Origin: Paludibacter propionicigenes
GTDB lineage: Bacteria > Bacteroidota > Bacteroidia > Bacteroidales > JAIFNL01
DNA: 38,586 nt
Direction: 5' to 3'
NCBI GenBank assembly: GCA_020721325.1
Contig: DYNA01000003.1
Span: forward strand, 1-38,586
Each line of letters opens with the position of its first letter. Position 1 is the stretch's first letter. The position numbers were made by a program, and so were the translations under genes. Below are positions 17,253-26,006 of the stretch, in pieces. The notes below the pieces were generated by a model that was not told the origin of the DNA, did no database searches, and worked only from the letters and a program-made list of their open reading frames with translations.

Positions 17253-18629
17253 TTATATAATTTTTCCGGCAATAGCCACTTTTGCTGCTGTTAATGGACT
17301 TGCTAACAGTGTTTTAGCTCCTTGTCCTTGCCTGCCTTCAAAATTTCTGTTTGAGGTAGAAACACAGTATTCACCCGTTGGAATTTTATCTTCGTTCATA
17401 GCTAAACATGCCGAACAACCCGGCTGGCGAAGCTCAAAACCGGCTTCGATTAAAATTTTGTTCAAACCTTCTTCAATTGCTTGTTTTTCAACTTGTTTTG
17501 AACCCGGAACTATCCAAGCTGTAACATTTTCAGCTTTATTTTTTCCTTTTACATAATTTGCAAAAGTGCGCAAATCTTCTATGCGTCCGTTGGTGCAACT
17601 GCCTAAGAATACGTAATTTACAGGCGTTCCGCTCAAACTTTTTCCAGCCTCAAAATTCATATAATTTAAAGCTTTTGTAAATGACGGTAAACTCTGATTA
17701 TCAATGCTTTTCAAAGCAGGTACTGACTCCGAAATTTTTATTCCCATACCGGGATTTGTTCCAAAAGTAATCATGGATTCTATATCGGTGGCATCGAAAA
17801 ATAATTCTTTATCAAATTTTGCATTTTCATCGGAAACCATATTTTTCCACTTTTTTACTGCTTCTTCAAAATCGGCTTCTTGTGGTGCAAATTTTTTACC
17901 TTTTAAATAATTGAAAGTGGTTTGGTCTGGGGCTATTAAGCCTCCCCTCGCTCCCATTTCTATGCTCATGTTGCATACGGTCATTCTGCCTTCCATTGAT
18001 AATGAGCGAATTGCAGAACCCGCAAATTCAATAAAATAACCCGTTCCGCCACTTGCCGAAATTTTGGAAATAATGTAAAGAATGATGTCTTTGGCTTCAA
18101 CTTCAGAATTTACTTGCCCTTCTACGTTGATTCTCATGGTTTTAGGCTTTGGTTGCATGATGCACTGACTTGCCAAAACCATTTCTACTTCGCTTGTGCC
18201 AATGCCAAAAGCTACACAACCAAATGCTCCATGTGTAGAAGTATGGCTATCGCCGCAAACTATAGTCATTCCGGGCTGTGTAATGCCCAATTCGGGTCCA
18301 ATGACATGCACTATTCCGTTGTATTCGTGTCCGAGACCGAACAGTTCTATGCCGTGAGTTTGGCAGTTTTCCGTTAGTTTGGCTACTTGCAAGCGCGACA
18401 TTTCGTCTTTTATTGGCAAATGCTGATTTTGAGTTGGAACGTTGTGGTCGGCTGTGGCTGTGGTTAAATCGGGTCTAAAAACCTCAATTCCACGATGTTG
18501 CAAACCATCAAATGCTTGTGGACTCGTTACTTCGTGTATGAAATGTCTGTCAATGAACAAAACACTTGGTCCATCGGCTATTTTTTTTACTACGTGTGAG
18601 TCCCAAATTTTATCAAATAATGTTTTCAT
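17253..18629 (-). CDS. leuC: 3-isopropylmalate dehydratase large subunit
   Basis: A 458 aa aconitase-family subunit. It has [16 protein letters not shown] near the N-terminus, [12 protein letters not shown], the [4Fe-4S] cysteines in FLGSCTNGR and [10 protein letters not shown], and the closing segment [16 protein letters not shown]. All three cluster ligands are present, so it should be active. It forms the dehydratase with LeuD, whose gene follows by 48 bases; leuA lies 127 bases upstream. ATG start gives the usual [12 protein letters not shown] beginning. Confidence 0.97.
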   Translation of the reverse strand: MKTLFDKIWDSHVVKKIADGPSVLFIDRHFIHEVTSPQAFDGLQHRGIEVFRPDLTTATADHNVPTQNQHLPIKDEMSRLQVAKLTENCQTHGIELFGLGHEYNGIVHVIGPELGITQPGMTIVCGDSHTSTHGAFGCVAFGIGTSEVEMVLASQCIMQPKPKTMRINVEGQVNSEVEAKDIILYIISKISASGGTGYFIEFAGSAIRSLSMEGRMTVCNMSIEMGARGGLIAPDQTTFNYLKGKKFAPQEADFEEAVKKWKNMVSDENAKFDKELFFDATDIESMITFGTNPGMGIKISESVPALKSIDNQSLPSFTKALNYMNFEAGKSLSGTPVNYVFLGSCTNGRIEDLRTFANYVKGKNKAENVTAWIVPGSKQVEKQAIEEGLNKILIEAGFELRQPGCSACLAMNEDKIPTGEYCVSTSNRNFEGRQGQGAKTLLASPLTAAKVAIAGKII

Positions 18630-18756
18630 TTTTCAATCAATTATTTTTTGCGAAAGCGAAAAAATTAAATTTTTACATAAAAAAAATGTATTTTATTTTA
18701 TAAAAAATTATCTTTTTTTAATAAAAATTTAATTTTATTATAAAAAAATAGAATAA

Positions 18757-20256
18757 TTATTCGTCGGCTATTTTGGAAATAGCATCTACGAATGCTTCCA
18801 CCGATGCCGTTAAAATATCGGTATCTGAGCCAAAGCCGTAGTACAAATCGTTTTTGTATTTTATTTGTACGTGAACTTTTCCCATGTCGTCGCTACCGCC
18901 TGTAATGGCTTGAATAAGAAACTCTTCTAAGTGAACGCGCTTTTTTACAATGTTTTTTACGGCAGTAAAAGCAGCATCTATCGGACCGTTTCCAGCTGCC
19001 GAGGTGGTATAAATTTCGTTGTCAATTCGTAATTTAACGGTAGCTGTGGGTGTAACGGTTTTTCCGCTTAAAACTTGCAAAAGTTCAAGTTTGAATTTTC
19101 GGGTTTCTTTGCGTTCTTTTCCGGCTAAAAGTAATAAATCTTGGTCGTTGATTTCTTTCTTTTTGTCGGCAAGAGTTAAAAATTTTTCGTAAATATCGTC
19201 AATTTGTTCCTTACTAAACTTATAACCAAGTACTTCCAATCGATGCGTTAAAGCTGCACGCCCGCTACGCGAAGTGAGTATGATGCTCGAATTGCGCACG
19301 CCAACATCGGCAGGGTCGATGATTTCGTAGTTTTCGCGATTTTTTAATACGCCATCTTGGTGAATACCAGAGGAATGCGCAAAGGCATTGCGCCCAACAA
19401 TGGCTTTGTTGGGTTGCACGGGCATACTCATCAGGCGCGAAACCAATTTGCTGACTTCCATAATTTGCTTGGTTTGAATGCCGGTGGTTAAATTTAGCTC
19501 TTTATGGCTTTTTAAAATCATGGCTATTTCTTCGAGCGAAGTATTTCCGGCGCGTTCGCCAATTCCGTTGATGGTAACTTCTACTTGTCGCGCTCCGTTT
19601 TGCAAACCGGCTAAGGTGTTGGCGGTTGCCATGCCTAAGTCGTTGTGGCAGTGAGTAGAAATGATGGCTTTGTCGATGTTTGAAACGTTTTCGCGGAGGT
19701 ATTTTATTTTTGCCCCGAAATCTATTGGCAAAGCGTAACCCGTTGTATCTGGGATATTTACAACGGTTGCACCGGCTTTGATAACGGCTTCAATTACTCT
19801 TGCCAAATATTCGTTTGGAGTTCTTCCGGCGTCTTCGGCGTAAAATTCAACGTCTTCCACGTATTTTTTTGCCAATTTGACTGCTGCCACGGCGCGCTCT
19901 ATAATTGCCTCATAATTTGAGTTTAACTTATTGAAAATGTGATAGTCGGAAGTTCCGATTCCGGTATGTATTCTACCTCTTTTGGCATATCGCAAGGCAT
20001 CGGCAGCTACTTCAATGTCTTTTTCAACGGCGCGTGAAAGTGCGCAAATGGTAGGAAATTGTACCGCTTTAGAAATTTCTACTACCGATTGAAAATCGCC
20101 CGGACTGGAAATTGGAAAACCGGCTTCGATAATGTCCACGCCCAATTTTTCGAGGGCTTTGGCAACTTCAATTTTTTCAATGGTATTGAGCTGACAGCCC
20201 GGTACTTGTTCGCCATCGCGTAGGGTTGTATCGAAAATAAAAACTTTTTCAGACAT
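18757..20256 (-). CDS. leuA: 2-isopropylmalate synthase
   Basis: A 499 aa enzyme that condenses acetyl-CoA and 2-oxoisovalerate, the committed step of leucine synthesis. The HMGL-like barrel begins with [16 protein letters not shown] and contains [26 protein letters not shown] and [14 protein letters not shown]; the C-terminal allosteric domain (about 385-499) responsible for leucine feedback is present ([30 protein letters not shown]). It is the first structural gene of leuA-leuC-leuD. About 150 bases upstream lie a leucine-rich leader ORF and a hairpin with a U-tract, so expression is probably controlled by attenuation as well as enzyme feedback. Confidence 0.97.
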   Translation of the reverse strand: MSEKVFIFDTTLRDGEQVPGCQLNTIEKIEVAKALEKLGVDIIEAGFPISSPGDFQSVVEISKAVQFPTICALSRAVEKDIEVAADALRYAKRGRIHTGIGTSDYHIFNKLNSNYEAIIERAVAAVKLAKKYVEDVEFYAEDAGRTPNEYLARVIEAVIKAGATVVNIPDTTGYALPIDFGAKIKYLRENVSNIDKAIISTHCHNDLGMATANTLAGLQNGARQVEVTINGIGERAGNTSLEEIAMILKSHKELNLTTGIQTKQIMEVSKLVSRLMSMPVQPNKAIVGRNAFAHSSGIHQDGVLKNRENYEIIDPADVGVRNSSIILTSRSGRAALTHRLEVLGYKFSKEQIDDIYEKFLTLADKKKEINDQDLLLLAGKERKETRKFKLELLQVLSGKTVTPTATVKLRIDNEIYTTSAAGNGPIDAAFTAVKNIVKKRVHLEEFLIQAITGGSDDMGKVHVQIKYKNDLYYGFGSDTDILTASVEAFVDAISKIADE

Positions 20257-20332
20257 AAATAAATATTTGTAATATCTTAATAATTAATACTTTGCAAATT
20301 TATAAATCTTTGCATTTTCATTGATGGTTTAT

Positions 20333-20436
20333 GAAACTTGTAAAAAAAATTATGTTTGAAGAATTTAAACATAAAAAATGCTGATATTCAAGTTTCTAAC
20401 AAAGGGTTTTAGTATCTGCAACAGAGCAGAAGAACC
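20333..20436 (-). promoter_or_regulatory. leuA leader RNA with alternative pairings
   Basis: Besides the terminator hairpin the leader holds two further inverted repeats. A hairpin at 20405-20436 pairs TCTGC with GCAGA around a six-base loop and GGTT with AACC outside it, and covers the leucine codons and stop of the leader ORF. A perfect eight-base pair GAAACTTG/CAAGTTTC (20389-20396 with 20333-20340) brackets the terminator. A short TTGAA:TTCAA pairing (20387-20391 with 20356-20360) could sequester the terminator's 3' arm. Which of these forms the antiterminator needs folding. Confidence 0.55.
20342..20373 (-). terminator. Attenuator hairpin plus U-tract upstream of leuA
   Basis: On the minus strand TATGTTT, a nine-base loop and AAACATA form a seven-pair stem, followed by A and then eight T. 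It lies between the leader ORF and leuA, 86 bases before the leuA start, and faces leuA. A terminator in the leader of a biosynthetic operon is the signature of attenuation. The stem is weak (one G-C pair), which fits this AT-rich genome but lowers certainty. Confidence 0.65.
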
Positions 20437-20480
20437 AATTCTTTGTATAAGGATAATTCGGAAATAAAAACTTGTCGCAT
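20409..20480 (-). CDS. leuL: leu operon leader peptide (too short for the ORF track)
   Basis: A 23-codon ATG-started ORF on the minus strand, ending at TAA. Six of 23 residues are leucine, four of them in the C-terminal run ELVLLLCCRY, and the codons in the run include CTT, CTG and CTC, which are uncommon choices in a genome of this AT content. It lies upstream of an intrinsic terminator and leuA, and its leucine run sits within a hairpin. Ribosome stalling on these codons when leucyl-tRNA is scarce would disrupt that hairpin and allow read-through. The peptide itself is expected to have no other function. No exact promoter match was found upstream. The ORF could arise by chance, but its residue bias, placement and the downstream terminator agree. 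Confidence 0.7.
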   Translation of the reverse strand: MRQVFISELSLYKELVLLLCCRY

Positions 20481-20893
20481 TTCTTTTTTTTGTTAAAAAT
20501 GATAAAAATTATGATGTGCAAGATTCAAAAAGATTTTTACTTTAAAAAGTAAATTTTATCAAAAAAAATCGAATTAACTATTATTTAATATTAAAATGAT
20601 TGAAAAAAGTTTTATTTTATTAAAAAAAGGTGTTTTTCAAAAAAATATTGTTTTTTTTGCTATTTTGAAAAAAAAATTGTAAATTTCGATTTTCTTTGTA
20701 AAAATTAAAAAATTAACATTTTTTAGGAATTTGTTTTCTTTTTTTTTTAATAATGGAAAAAAGTATTGAATTGAAAATTAAGGAATGGTTAAAAAAAGCA
20801 ATTTTATTTTGTCAAACTATTTTTTTATAAATCAAAAAATGAATAAATTGTTTATTTTTATGTTTTTAAAAAAAAGAAAAAGCGATATTTTTT
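20481..20893. other. AT-rich divergent intergenic region
   Basis: These 413 bases separate the leu leader (minus) from the DUF2007-USP gene (plus). They must contain both promoters, but I find no exact TTTG-N19-TAnnTTTG match on either strand; the nearest minus-strand candidate is TCTTTTTG at 20526-20533 with a poorly spaced TTTG. There is no convincing small ORF, RNA gene or repeat. Confidence 0.6.
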
Positions 20894-22006
20894 ATGGAAA
20901 ATAATTTAATTACTATTGCCACGCGCTCAAAGGAAAGAGCTGAAATAATTGAACAGCGATTTTTAATTTTGGGAATAGCTTGCGAATTGGAAAAAGTAGA
21001 TACTTTAAATAATTTAATATCAGAGGCTTATGCTATAAAAATAAATCTGCCCAATGTTGAGCAAGCTGTTGATATTTTGCTCGAAATTAGGCAAGAATAT
21101 GGCAAGGACAGTTTAAATATGTACGATATAGCTAAAAAAGTGGAGAGAATCCTTGTTCCGATTGATTTTTCTGACAATTCGGAAAAAGTGGTGGGTTTTG
21201 CTTTGCAAATGGCTTCTGAATTGAATGCGGAGCTGATGTTGTTGAACGTTTTTAGTGTCCCAATTGTATCTAACTTGGTTCAAACCAATACTTTAGCTTA
21301 TAATATCGGTATGGATTTTTCTTTGAACGAGTTGAGTAGATTTCAAGAAGCTAAAATGCTTGATTTTAAAGAAAAAATGGAGTTGTTGTATCAGGAAAAA
21401 TTTTTGAAAACGAAAGTACAATATAAAGTGGTTCAAGGAAATACGGAAGATGAGATTTTACAAATTAGTCTTATGTATCGGTCGGGGGCAATCGTTTTGG
21501 GAATGCATGGTTCAGATGCCAGTTTTGAAAAAATTTTGGGTTCGGTAACCGAGAAAATTATTGAAAAAGCTCAGATTCCGGTTTTAGTAATTCCGGAGAA
21601 ATACAATTATTCTGAAGTTTATCAAATAACTGTTTTGTATGCGTTAAACCTTGAAATAGCTGATTATAAGGCAATTAAAAAACTTATTAATTTACTCTAT
21701 CCATTTAAACTTATTATAAAGTGTATTCATTTTTGCAAAAAAAATAATTCACCGGAGTTGGAGCAAAAATTAGTTGAGTTTCAAAATTATTTTCAAGAAA
21801 ATTATCCGCAGAGCAAAATTTTTTGTGAAATTATTTATTCTCACGACCCTAAAATTGCTATTTTAGACTATATTACTTCTCAAAAAATAGATATAGTTTC
21901 GTTGATAACGCACAAACGGACTATTTTTGAAAGCATTTACAATCCGAGTATTACAAAAAAAATATTGCAAAAAATTGAAATTCCGCTTTTAGTTTTTCAT
22001 ACTTAG
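20894..22006 (+). CDS. DUF2007-like domain fused to two universal stress domains
   Basis: A 370 aa cytoplasmic protein. Residues 1-75 resemble DUF2007-type domains (ITIATRSKERAEIIEQRFLI, then AYAIKINLPNVEQAVDILLEI), which are small putative signal-transducing modules. Residues about 88-235 form a USP domain (ILVPIDFSDNSEKVVGFALQMA) whose nucleotide loop GMHGSDASFEKILGS keeps the full G-2x-G-9x-G-S spacing, so ATP binding is likely. Residues about 245-370 form a second, degenerate USP domain without the loop. Its role in stress or energy sensing is inferred. It is a second USP in this window but differs in its N-terminal module from the HEPN-USP at 9.5 kb. Flanked by long AT-rich gaps, so it is probably monocistronic. 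Confidence 0.85.
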   Translation: MENNLITIATRSKERAEIIEQRFLILGIACELEKVDTLNNLISEAYAIKINLPNVEQAVDILLEIRQEYGKDSLNMYDIAKKVERILVPIDFSDNSEKVVGFALQMASELNAELMLLNVFSVPIVSNLVQTNTLAYNIGMDFSLNELSRFQEAKMLDFKEKMELLYQEKFLKTKVQYKVVQGNTEDEILQISLMYRSGAIVLGMHGSDASFEKILGSVTEKIIEKAQIPVLVIPEKYNYSEVYQITVLYALNLEIADYKAIKKLINLLYPFKLIIKCIHFCKKNNSPELEQKLVEFQNYFQENYPQSKIFCEIIYSHDPKIAILDYITSQKIDIVSLITHKRTIFESIYNPSITKKILQKIEIPLLVFHT

Positions 22007-22356
22007 CTCAATATAAGCAGTTTATAGATTTTTATAAGAACGAAAATTTTATTTTTTTGTAGAAAATTGAAATTAAATTTTATACTTTCATATTTTTTTG
22101 TAGATTTACATTCGCTTTTGTGAATGATTTTTAGAAATAACTTTTTATAAAGTACTGAATTTCAATTGTTTTTATAGAAAAAGCTTTTTTTTTAGTTTAA
22201 TTTTTTTTTTATAAAATAGAAAAAATAAAAATGTTTGTTTTTTTTAGAAAAAAAATTTAAAAAAGTAAAAGATTTAATTTTTGCAACAAAATAAAAATCA
22301 ATTGTTTAAAAGTAGTGTTTTATGAAAAAAAAATAAATAAAAGATAAAAAAGTGTG
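22007..22356. other. AT-rich intergenic region before the phosphatase gene
   Basis: About 350 bases with no ORF or RNA gene that I can support. TTTTTTTGTAGA occurs twice (near 22053 and 22092), and an A/T-rich sequence TAATTTTTGC around 22276 is close to a -7 box but has three rather than two spacer bases. The promoter of the phosphatase gene must be here, but I cannot place it firmly. Confidence 0.5.
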
Positions 22357-24573
22357 ATGATGCATAGAAAACTCAAATTTATAAGTTTCTTTATTTTATT
22401 GGTATTTTTTACTAATTTTTTAACGATTGCTCAGCAGCTAAATTCGGAGCAAAAAGCAAAAGCCGACTCGCTCGATAATGCTGCAACCGATTTAATTTAT
22501 CAAGGCTTGTTCGATGGCGCAGTAGAAAATTTGTTTGAAGTAGGAAAAATTTATTACAAAGCAAAAAATTTAACAAAAGCGACCGAGTTTTTTGAAAAAG
22601 CAAAAAAATTGGGCAAAAATACCGGAAACAGCCAGCGACAAGTTAAAATAAACAATTATTTAACTCAAATTTACCACGACAACGGCGATTTTGAAAGTGC
22701 TTTGGGCATTTACAAAGACAATTTACTTTTCTACCAAAAAAATGGTCAGAAAAAAAATGAAGCCGAAGAAATGTTGAAGATTTCCGATGCTTTAGCAGCC
22801 ATCGAACGCACTCCCGAAGCCATTCAAAATGGCGAACAAGCCCTAAAAATTGCCGAACAAACCAAAGACTCGGCTCTGATTTTCGATTGTTTTTTAAACT
22901 TAGCCGACAATTATAAAAAGGTGAATAACGACGGCAAATATAAGTACTATATCAATCGTATTCAGCAATTTAACTATTCAAAATATAAAAATATTGACGT
23001 TTCGGCAGAAGACCCTGAAAAACTCCAAAGGCTCAAAGAATACAACCAACGCGAAAAACGCAAAAAAGCCGACCTTCTGGCGCAAATGGACTCACTTTCG
23101 AAAGCACGTGAAAAAACGCTTGCCGACACTCAAGAAGAAAGCGAGCTAAAAGATGCACGAATCAAGCAGCAAAATATTATTCGCAATTTTATCATTGCCA
23201 TATTATTTATTGTTTTTTTATTTTCCATTCTTTTCTTTTATCAAAATCAACAGCGAAAAAAAGCGAATATTTTGTTAGAAGCTCAAAATGTGGAGATTAA
23301 CAAACAAAAAATTGAACTCGAACGTCTTTCGATTGTAGCCAGTGGAACGGACAATGCGGTAATGATTATGGACGCCGAAGGCAATTTTGAATGGGTAAAT
23401 GAAAGCTATACGCGCCTTTTCGGAATGAGCCTCGACCAGTTGGTAAACACAAAAAGTAAAAATATTATCGGGCAAAACACACCGACTGATGTTAAAAATT
23501 TGATTTTGGAAGGAATAAAAGATAGAAAAACCGTAAGTTACAATCTAACCACGCAAACGCCTAAGGGCAAAAGCATTACGGTTCAAGCCACCATAACTCC
23601 CATACTCAATGCCGAAGGAAATATTAGCAAATTGATAGCCATCGACTCCGACATTACAAAAATAGTAGAAGCCGAAGCCGAAATCAAGCGACAAGCATTT
23701 GAAATTATGCAAAAATCGGAAGAATTGCAACTCATTAATCACCAATTAGACGCTCAAAATAAGCACATTACAGGCAGTATAACTTATGCACGCAACATTC
23801 AAAACGCCATAATGCCTTCAAAAGTAGAAATGAACCATTTCTTTGAAACATTTTTAATTTACAAACCCAAAGACATCGTTTCGGGCGATTTTGCATGGTT
23901 TTCAAAAATTGAAAAAAGCGAAAATCACAAAGCTTACTGTTTTGTTGCCATAGTCGATTGCACCGGACATGGAGTTCCCGGCGCATTTATGTCGATGATA
24001 GGCAGCCGATTACTCAACGAAATAGTAAACGAAAAACGAATTTTAGACCCTGCCGAAGTTCTCGAACTACTCAATTTAGGTGTTCAAACGGCTTTGCGCC
24101 AAAAAGATACCGATAACAATGACGGCATGGACGTTTGTTTGTGCAGGTTAGAAAACGTAGAAACACCCGAAAACTTAGACAAAAACAAAGGCGAAGACCG
24201 AAAAATTTTAGTAACCTTTTCGGGAGCAAAACGCCCATTATTTTATTTTAAAGAACAAGACGAAATAGAAACCATACGCGGCGATAGAAAATCCATTGGC
24301 GGAGTTCGTTCCAAACGCAGCTCAATCAATTTTACAAATACCGAATTACTTTTGAAAAAAGGTGATTTGCTTTATTTAACCACCGATGGAATGATAGACC
24401 AAAACGGCATAGACCGTAAACGTTTCGGTTCATCACGTTTTATTGAAGTTTTGGCACAAATGCGCCATTCCGACCTCGAACAGCAAGGGAAAGCTTTGGA
24501 AGAAGCATTGCGACAATACCAAGACAAAGAAGAACAACGCGATGATATAACGGTTATGGGAATTAGACTTTAA
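22357..24573 (+). CDS. Transmembrane TPR-PAS-SpoIIE/PP2C phosphatase (SiaA-like)
   Basis: A sensor phosphatase of about 738 aa (positions below count from the GTG listed in the track). A signal/anchor (about 8-27) is followed by a TPR region (about 35-210) expected outside the cytoplasm, a coiled coil, a membrane span (about 278-297), a PAS domain (about 325-440, VMIMDAEGNFEWVNESYTRL) and a SpoIIE-type PP2C domain (about 500-739). Metal-site motifs are intact: SGDFAW, VDCTGHGVPGAFMSM, LTTDGMIDQ and RDDITVMG. SpoIIE-type phosphatases act on phosphorylated STAS-like partners. The SiaB-like kinase and SiaC-like substrate genes follow, so the SiaC-like protein is the likely target. The ORF track begins at a GTG; I use the following ATG. 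Confidence 0.9.
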   Translation: MMHRKLKFISFFILLVFFTNFLTIAQQLNSEQKAKADSLDNAATDLIYQGLFDGAVENLFEVGKIYYKAKNLTKATEFFEKAKKLGKNTGNSQRQVKINNYLTQIYHDNGDFESALGIYKDNLLFYQKNGQKKNEAEEMLKISDALAAIERTPEAIQNGEQALKIAEQTKDSALIFDCFLNLADNYKKVNNDGKYKYYINRIQQFNYSKYKNIDVSAEDPEKLQRLKEYNQREKRKKADLLAQMDSLSKAREKTLADTQEESELKDARIKQQNIIRNFIIAILFIVFLFSILFFYQNQQRKKANILLEAQNVEINKQKIELERLSIVASGTDNAVMIMDAEGNFEWVNESYTRLFGMSLDQLVNTKSKNIIGQNTPTDVKNLILEGIKDRKTVSYNLTTQTPKGKSITVQATITPILNAEGNISKLIAIDSDITKIVEAEAEIKRQAFEIMQKSEELQLINHQLDAQNKHITGSITYARNIQNAIMPSKVEMNHFFETFLIYKPKDIVSGDFAWFSKIEKSENHKAYCFVAIVDCTGHGVPGAFMSMIGSRLLNEIVNEKRILDPAEVLELLNLGVQTALRQKDTDNNDGMDVCLCRLENVETPENLDKNKGEDRKILVTFSGAKRPLFYFKEQDEIETIRGDRKSIGGVRSKRSSINFTNTELLLKKGDLLYLTTDGMIDQNGIDRKRFGSSRFIEVLAQMRHSDLEQQGKALEEALRQYQDKEEQRDDITVMGIRL

Positions 24574-24632
24574 TAACATGAAGAATTATTTTTGTAAAAA
24601 AAAAAAAATAAACCCTTTTTTTTTAAAATAAT

Positions 24633-24663
24633 TTTGTTGAATAAAAATTAAAGAATATATTTG
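24633..24663 (+). promoter_or_regulatory. Bacteroidetes promoter of the siaB-siaC-bfd operon
   Basis: TTTG at 24633-24636, 19 bases, then TATATTTG at 24656-24663, an exact match to the TTTG-N19-TAnnTTTG consensus. It lies between the phosphatase gene and the SiaB-like gene; transcription would start near 24670, about 30 bases before the TTG start codon. It suggests the three downstream genes are expressed independently of the phosphatase. Confidence 0.75.
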
Positions 24664-24698
24664 CATTATAAAAAAGTTGAATATAAAAATATAGAAAA

Positions 24699-25265
24699 TT
24701 GGAAGCAAACCATTTGGAAAAAAAGCCACTCGAAACAAATAAATTTGACTTATTCAAATACCACAGTTTGTTTAATCAAAATGTCCAAATTTCGTATAAA
24801 GGACCTTTTGAAAGTAAAGTACTTTCTGTTTTAGGAAATTACATAAAATTTACCATAGGTAAAAATCCGAAAGCAAGCAAAAAAATATTCAATATTTTTA
24901 TAGAACTTGCTCAAAATATCGCACACTATTCAGCCGAAAAAAACCTTTTTGGCGTAGAAGAAGGTGTTGGGAGTTTGGTAATAGCCGAATACTCTGATTA
25001 TTACGCATTTTCAACGGGCAATATAGTAAAAAATGAAGACGTTATCGTTATAATTGAAAAGATAGAACTTATCAATTCGCTTGATAGAGAACAACTTAGA
25101 GAATATAAACGAGTTCAGCGCAATTTACCCCAACGCGAAAAAGGAAATGCCAACATTGGCTTAATTCAAGTAGCCCTAACTTCGGCAAATCCTTTGGACA
25201 TTGAAGTAACTTTAATAGACGACAAATATTCGTTTTTTGCCATAACCGTTAAAGTAGATAAGTAA
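24699..25265 (+). CDS. siaB: SiaB-like protein kinase (DUF6272 family)
   Basis: A 188 aa protein of the SiaB family, GHKL-fold kinases that phosphorylate SiaC. The N-box is FIELAQNIAHYS (residues about 67-78, with E69 and N73), and a glycine-containing segment KGNANIGLIQVA (about 148-159) resembles the G-box. In Pseudomonas SiaB phosphorylates SiaC and SiaA reverses it. Here the phosphatase gene precedes it and the SiaC-like gene follows by 27 bases. The start is TTG: a TAA lies five codons upstream in frame and no ATG occurs in the first part of the ORF. It is preceded by a consensus promoter. Kinase activity is inferred from family. Confidence 0.85.
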   Translation: MEANHLEKKPLETNKFDLFKYHSLFNQNVQISYKGPFESKVLSVLGNYIKFTIGKNPKASKKIFNIFIELAQNIAHYSAEKNLFGVEEGVGSLVIAEYSDYYAFSTGNIVKNEDVIVIIEKIELINSLDREQLREYKRVQRNLPQREKGNANIGLIQVALTSANPLDIEVTLIDDKYSFFAITVKVDK

Positions 25266-25292
25266 AAAATAATCATTAAAATATTTTTTTAA

Positions 25293-25712
25293 ATGGAAAA
25301 TTTAATAGTTGAAGGTTCTCATGGAGTTTATTTTGTTCCATACGTAAATTTCAACGCCGAAACCGGTGAATGTGAGCTTGCCGGAGAGTCGTATTTAGAA
25401 GATACTGTATTGTTTTACAACCCATTGCTTGAATGGCTCGAAAACTATATCAATAAAAAACGAGAAGCCATAAAGTTTAACATAAAGCTAACTTATTTTA
25501 ATACAAGCTCTTCGCGTTGTTTGCTTGATATATTAAATTTACTCAAAGACTATGAAGACGAAGGCGGAGAAATAATAGTAAATTGGTATTACGACGAAGA
25601 AGATATGGACATGCAAGAAGAAATTGAAGACTACGAAATTGATACCGGACTTCATATTCATCTGATACCCGATGCCAATTTGGCAAAACACGAAGACGAA
25701 GAAATGGATTAA
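25293..25712 (+). CDS. siaC: SiaC-like partner-switch protein (DUF1987)
   Basis: A 139 aa acidic protein. The core LTYFNTSSSRCLLDILNLL (residues 67-85) matches the DUF1987/SiaC signature, in which a threonine of the NTSS motif is phosphorylated (Thr68 in P. aeruginosa SiaC); T71 is the equivalent by position. The fold is like anti-anti-sigma (STAS-like) proteins. The C-terminal half is very acidic (YYDEEDMDMQEEIEDYE). In Pseudomonas unphosphorylated SiaC activates the diguanylate cyclase SiaD. No GGDEF gene is in this window, so the target is unknown. It lies 27 bases after siaB and 14 before the Fe-S gene, clearly one operon. Confidence 0.88.
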   Translation: MENLIVEGSHGVYFVPYVNFNAETGECELAGESYLEDTVLFYNPLLEWLENYINKKREAIKFNIKLTYFNTSSSRCLLDILNLLKDYEDEGGEIIVNWYYDEEDMDMQEEIEDYEIDTGLHIHLIPDANLAKHEDEEMD

Positions 25713-25726
25713 TTTTTTTAGTACAA

Positions 25727-25915
25727 ATGAACAATTTAGACCGAGATGATTTAATTTGTAACTGCATGGGCGTTACAAAAGGCGAAATTATTGATGCCAT
25801 AAAAAGCAAAAATTTAATTACGGTTCAAGATGTGAGCGATGAAACGGGCGCAGGTACTGGTTGTCATTCGTGTTTTGAAGATATTGAAGACATTTTGAAA
25901 GAAGTAAATCGATAA
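25727..25915 (+). CDS. BFD-type [2Fe-2S] binding protein
   Basis: A 62 aa protein that consists of one BFD/Fer2_BFD domain. The cluster ligands are visible as CNC at residues 12-14 and CHSC near residues 46-49, in the usual setting ICNCMGVTKGEIIDAI and TGAGTGCHSC (commonly TGAGTGCGSC). Such domains occur as bacterioferritin-associated ferredoxin and in nitrite reductases and other enzymes; as a free-standing protein it could be an electron donor or a redox/iron sensor. It is the last gene of the siaB-siaC transcript (14-base gap) and is followed by a strong bidirectional terminator. Confidence 0.88.
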   Translation: MNNLDRDDLICNCMGVTKGEIIDAIKSKNLITVQDVSDETGAGTGCHSCFEDIEDILKEVNR

Positions 25916-25962
25916 TTTTTTTCTTTTTTTGTAAAAAAAATAAAATTTTAAAAAAAGAAAAT

Positions 25963-26004
25963 AAAAAACCTTCAAATTTTAAAAAAAATATTGAAGGTTT
26001 TTTT
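25963..26004. terminator. Bidirectional intrinsic terminator
   Basis: Arms AAAAAACCTTCAA and TTGAAGGTTTTTTT flank a 15-base A/T loop. It has an A-tract on one side and a T-tract on the other and so can terminate both the siaBC-bfd operon (plus) and the TIR-LRR-LETM1 operon (minus), whose last stop is at 26007. Confidence 0.9.
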
Positions 26005-26006
26005 AT

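Noticed and set aside
20257-20500. T-box or riboswitch upstream of leuA
   Set aside because: No T-box motif or specifier stem is visible; a leader ORF with leucine codons explains the region better.
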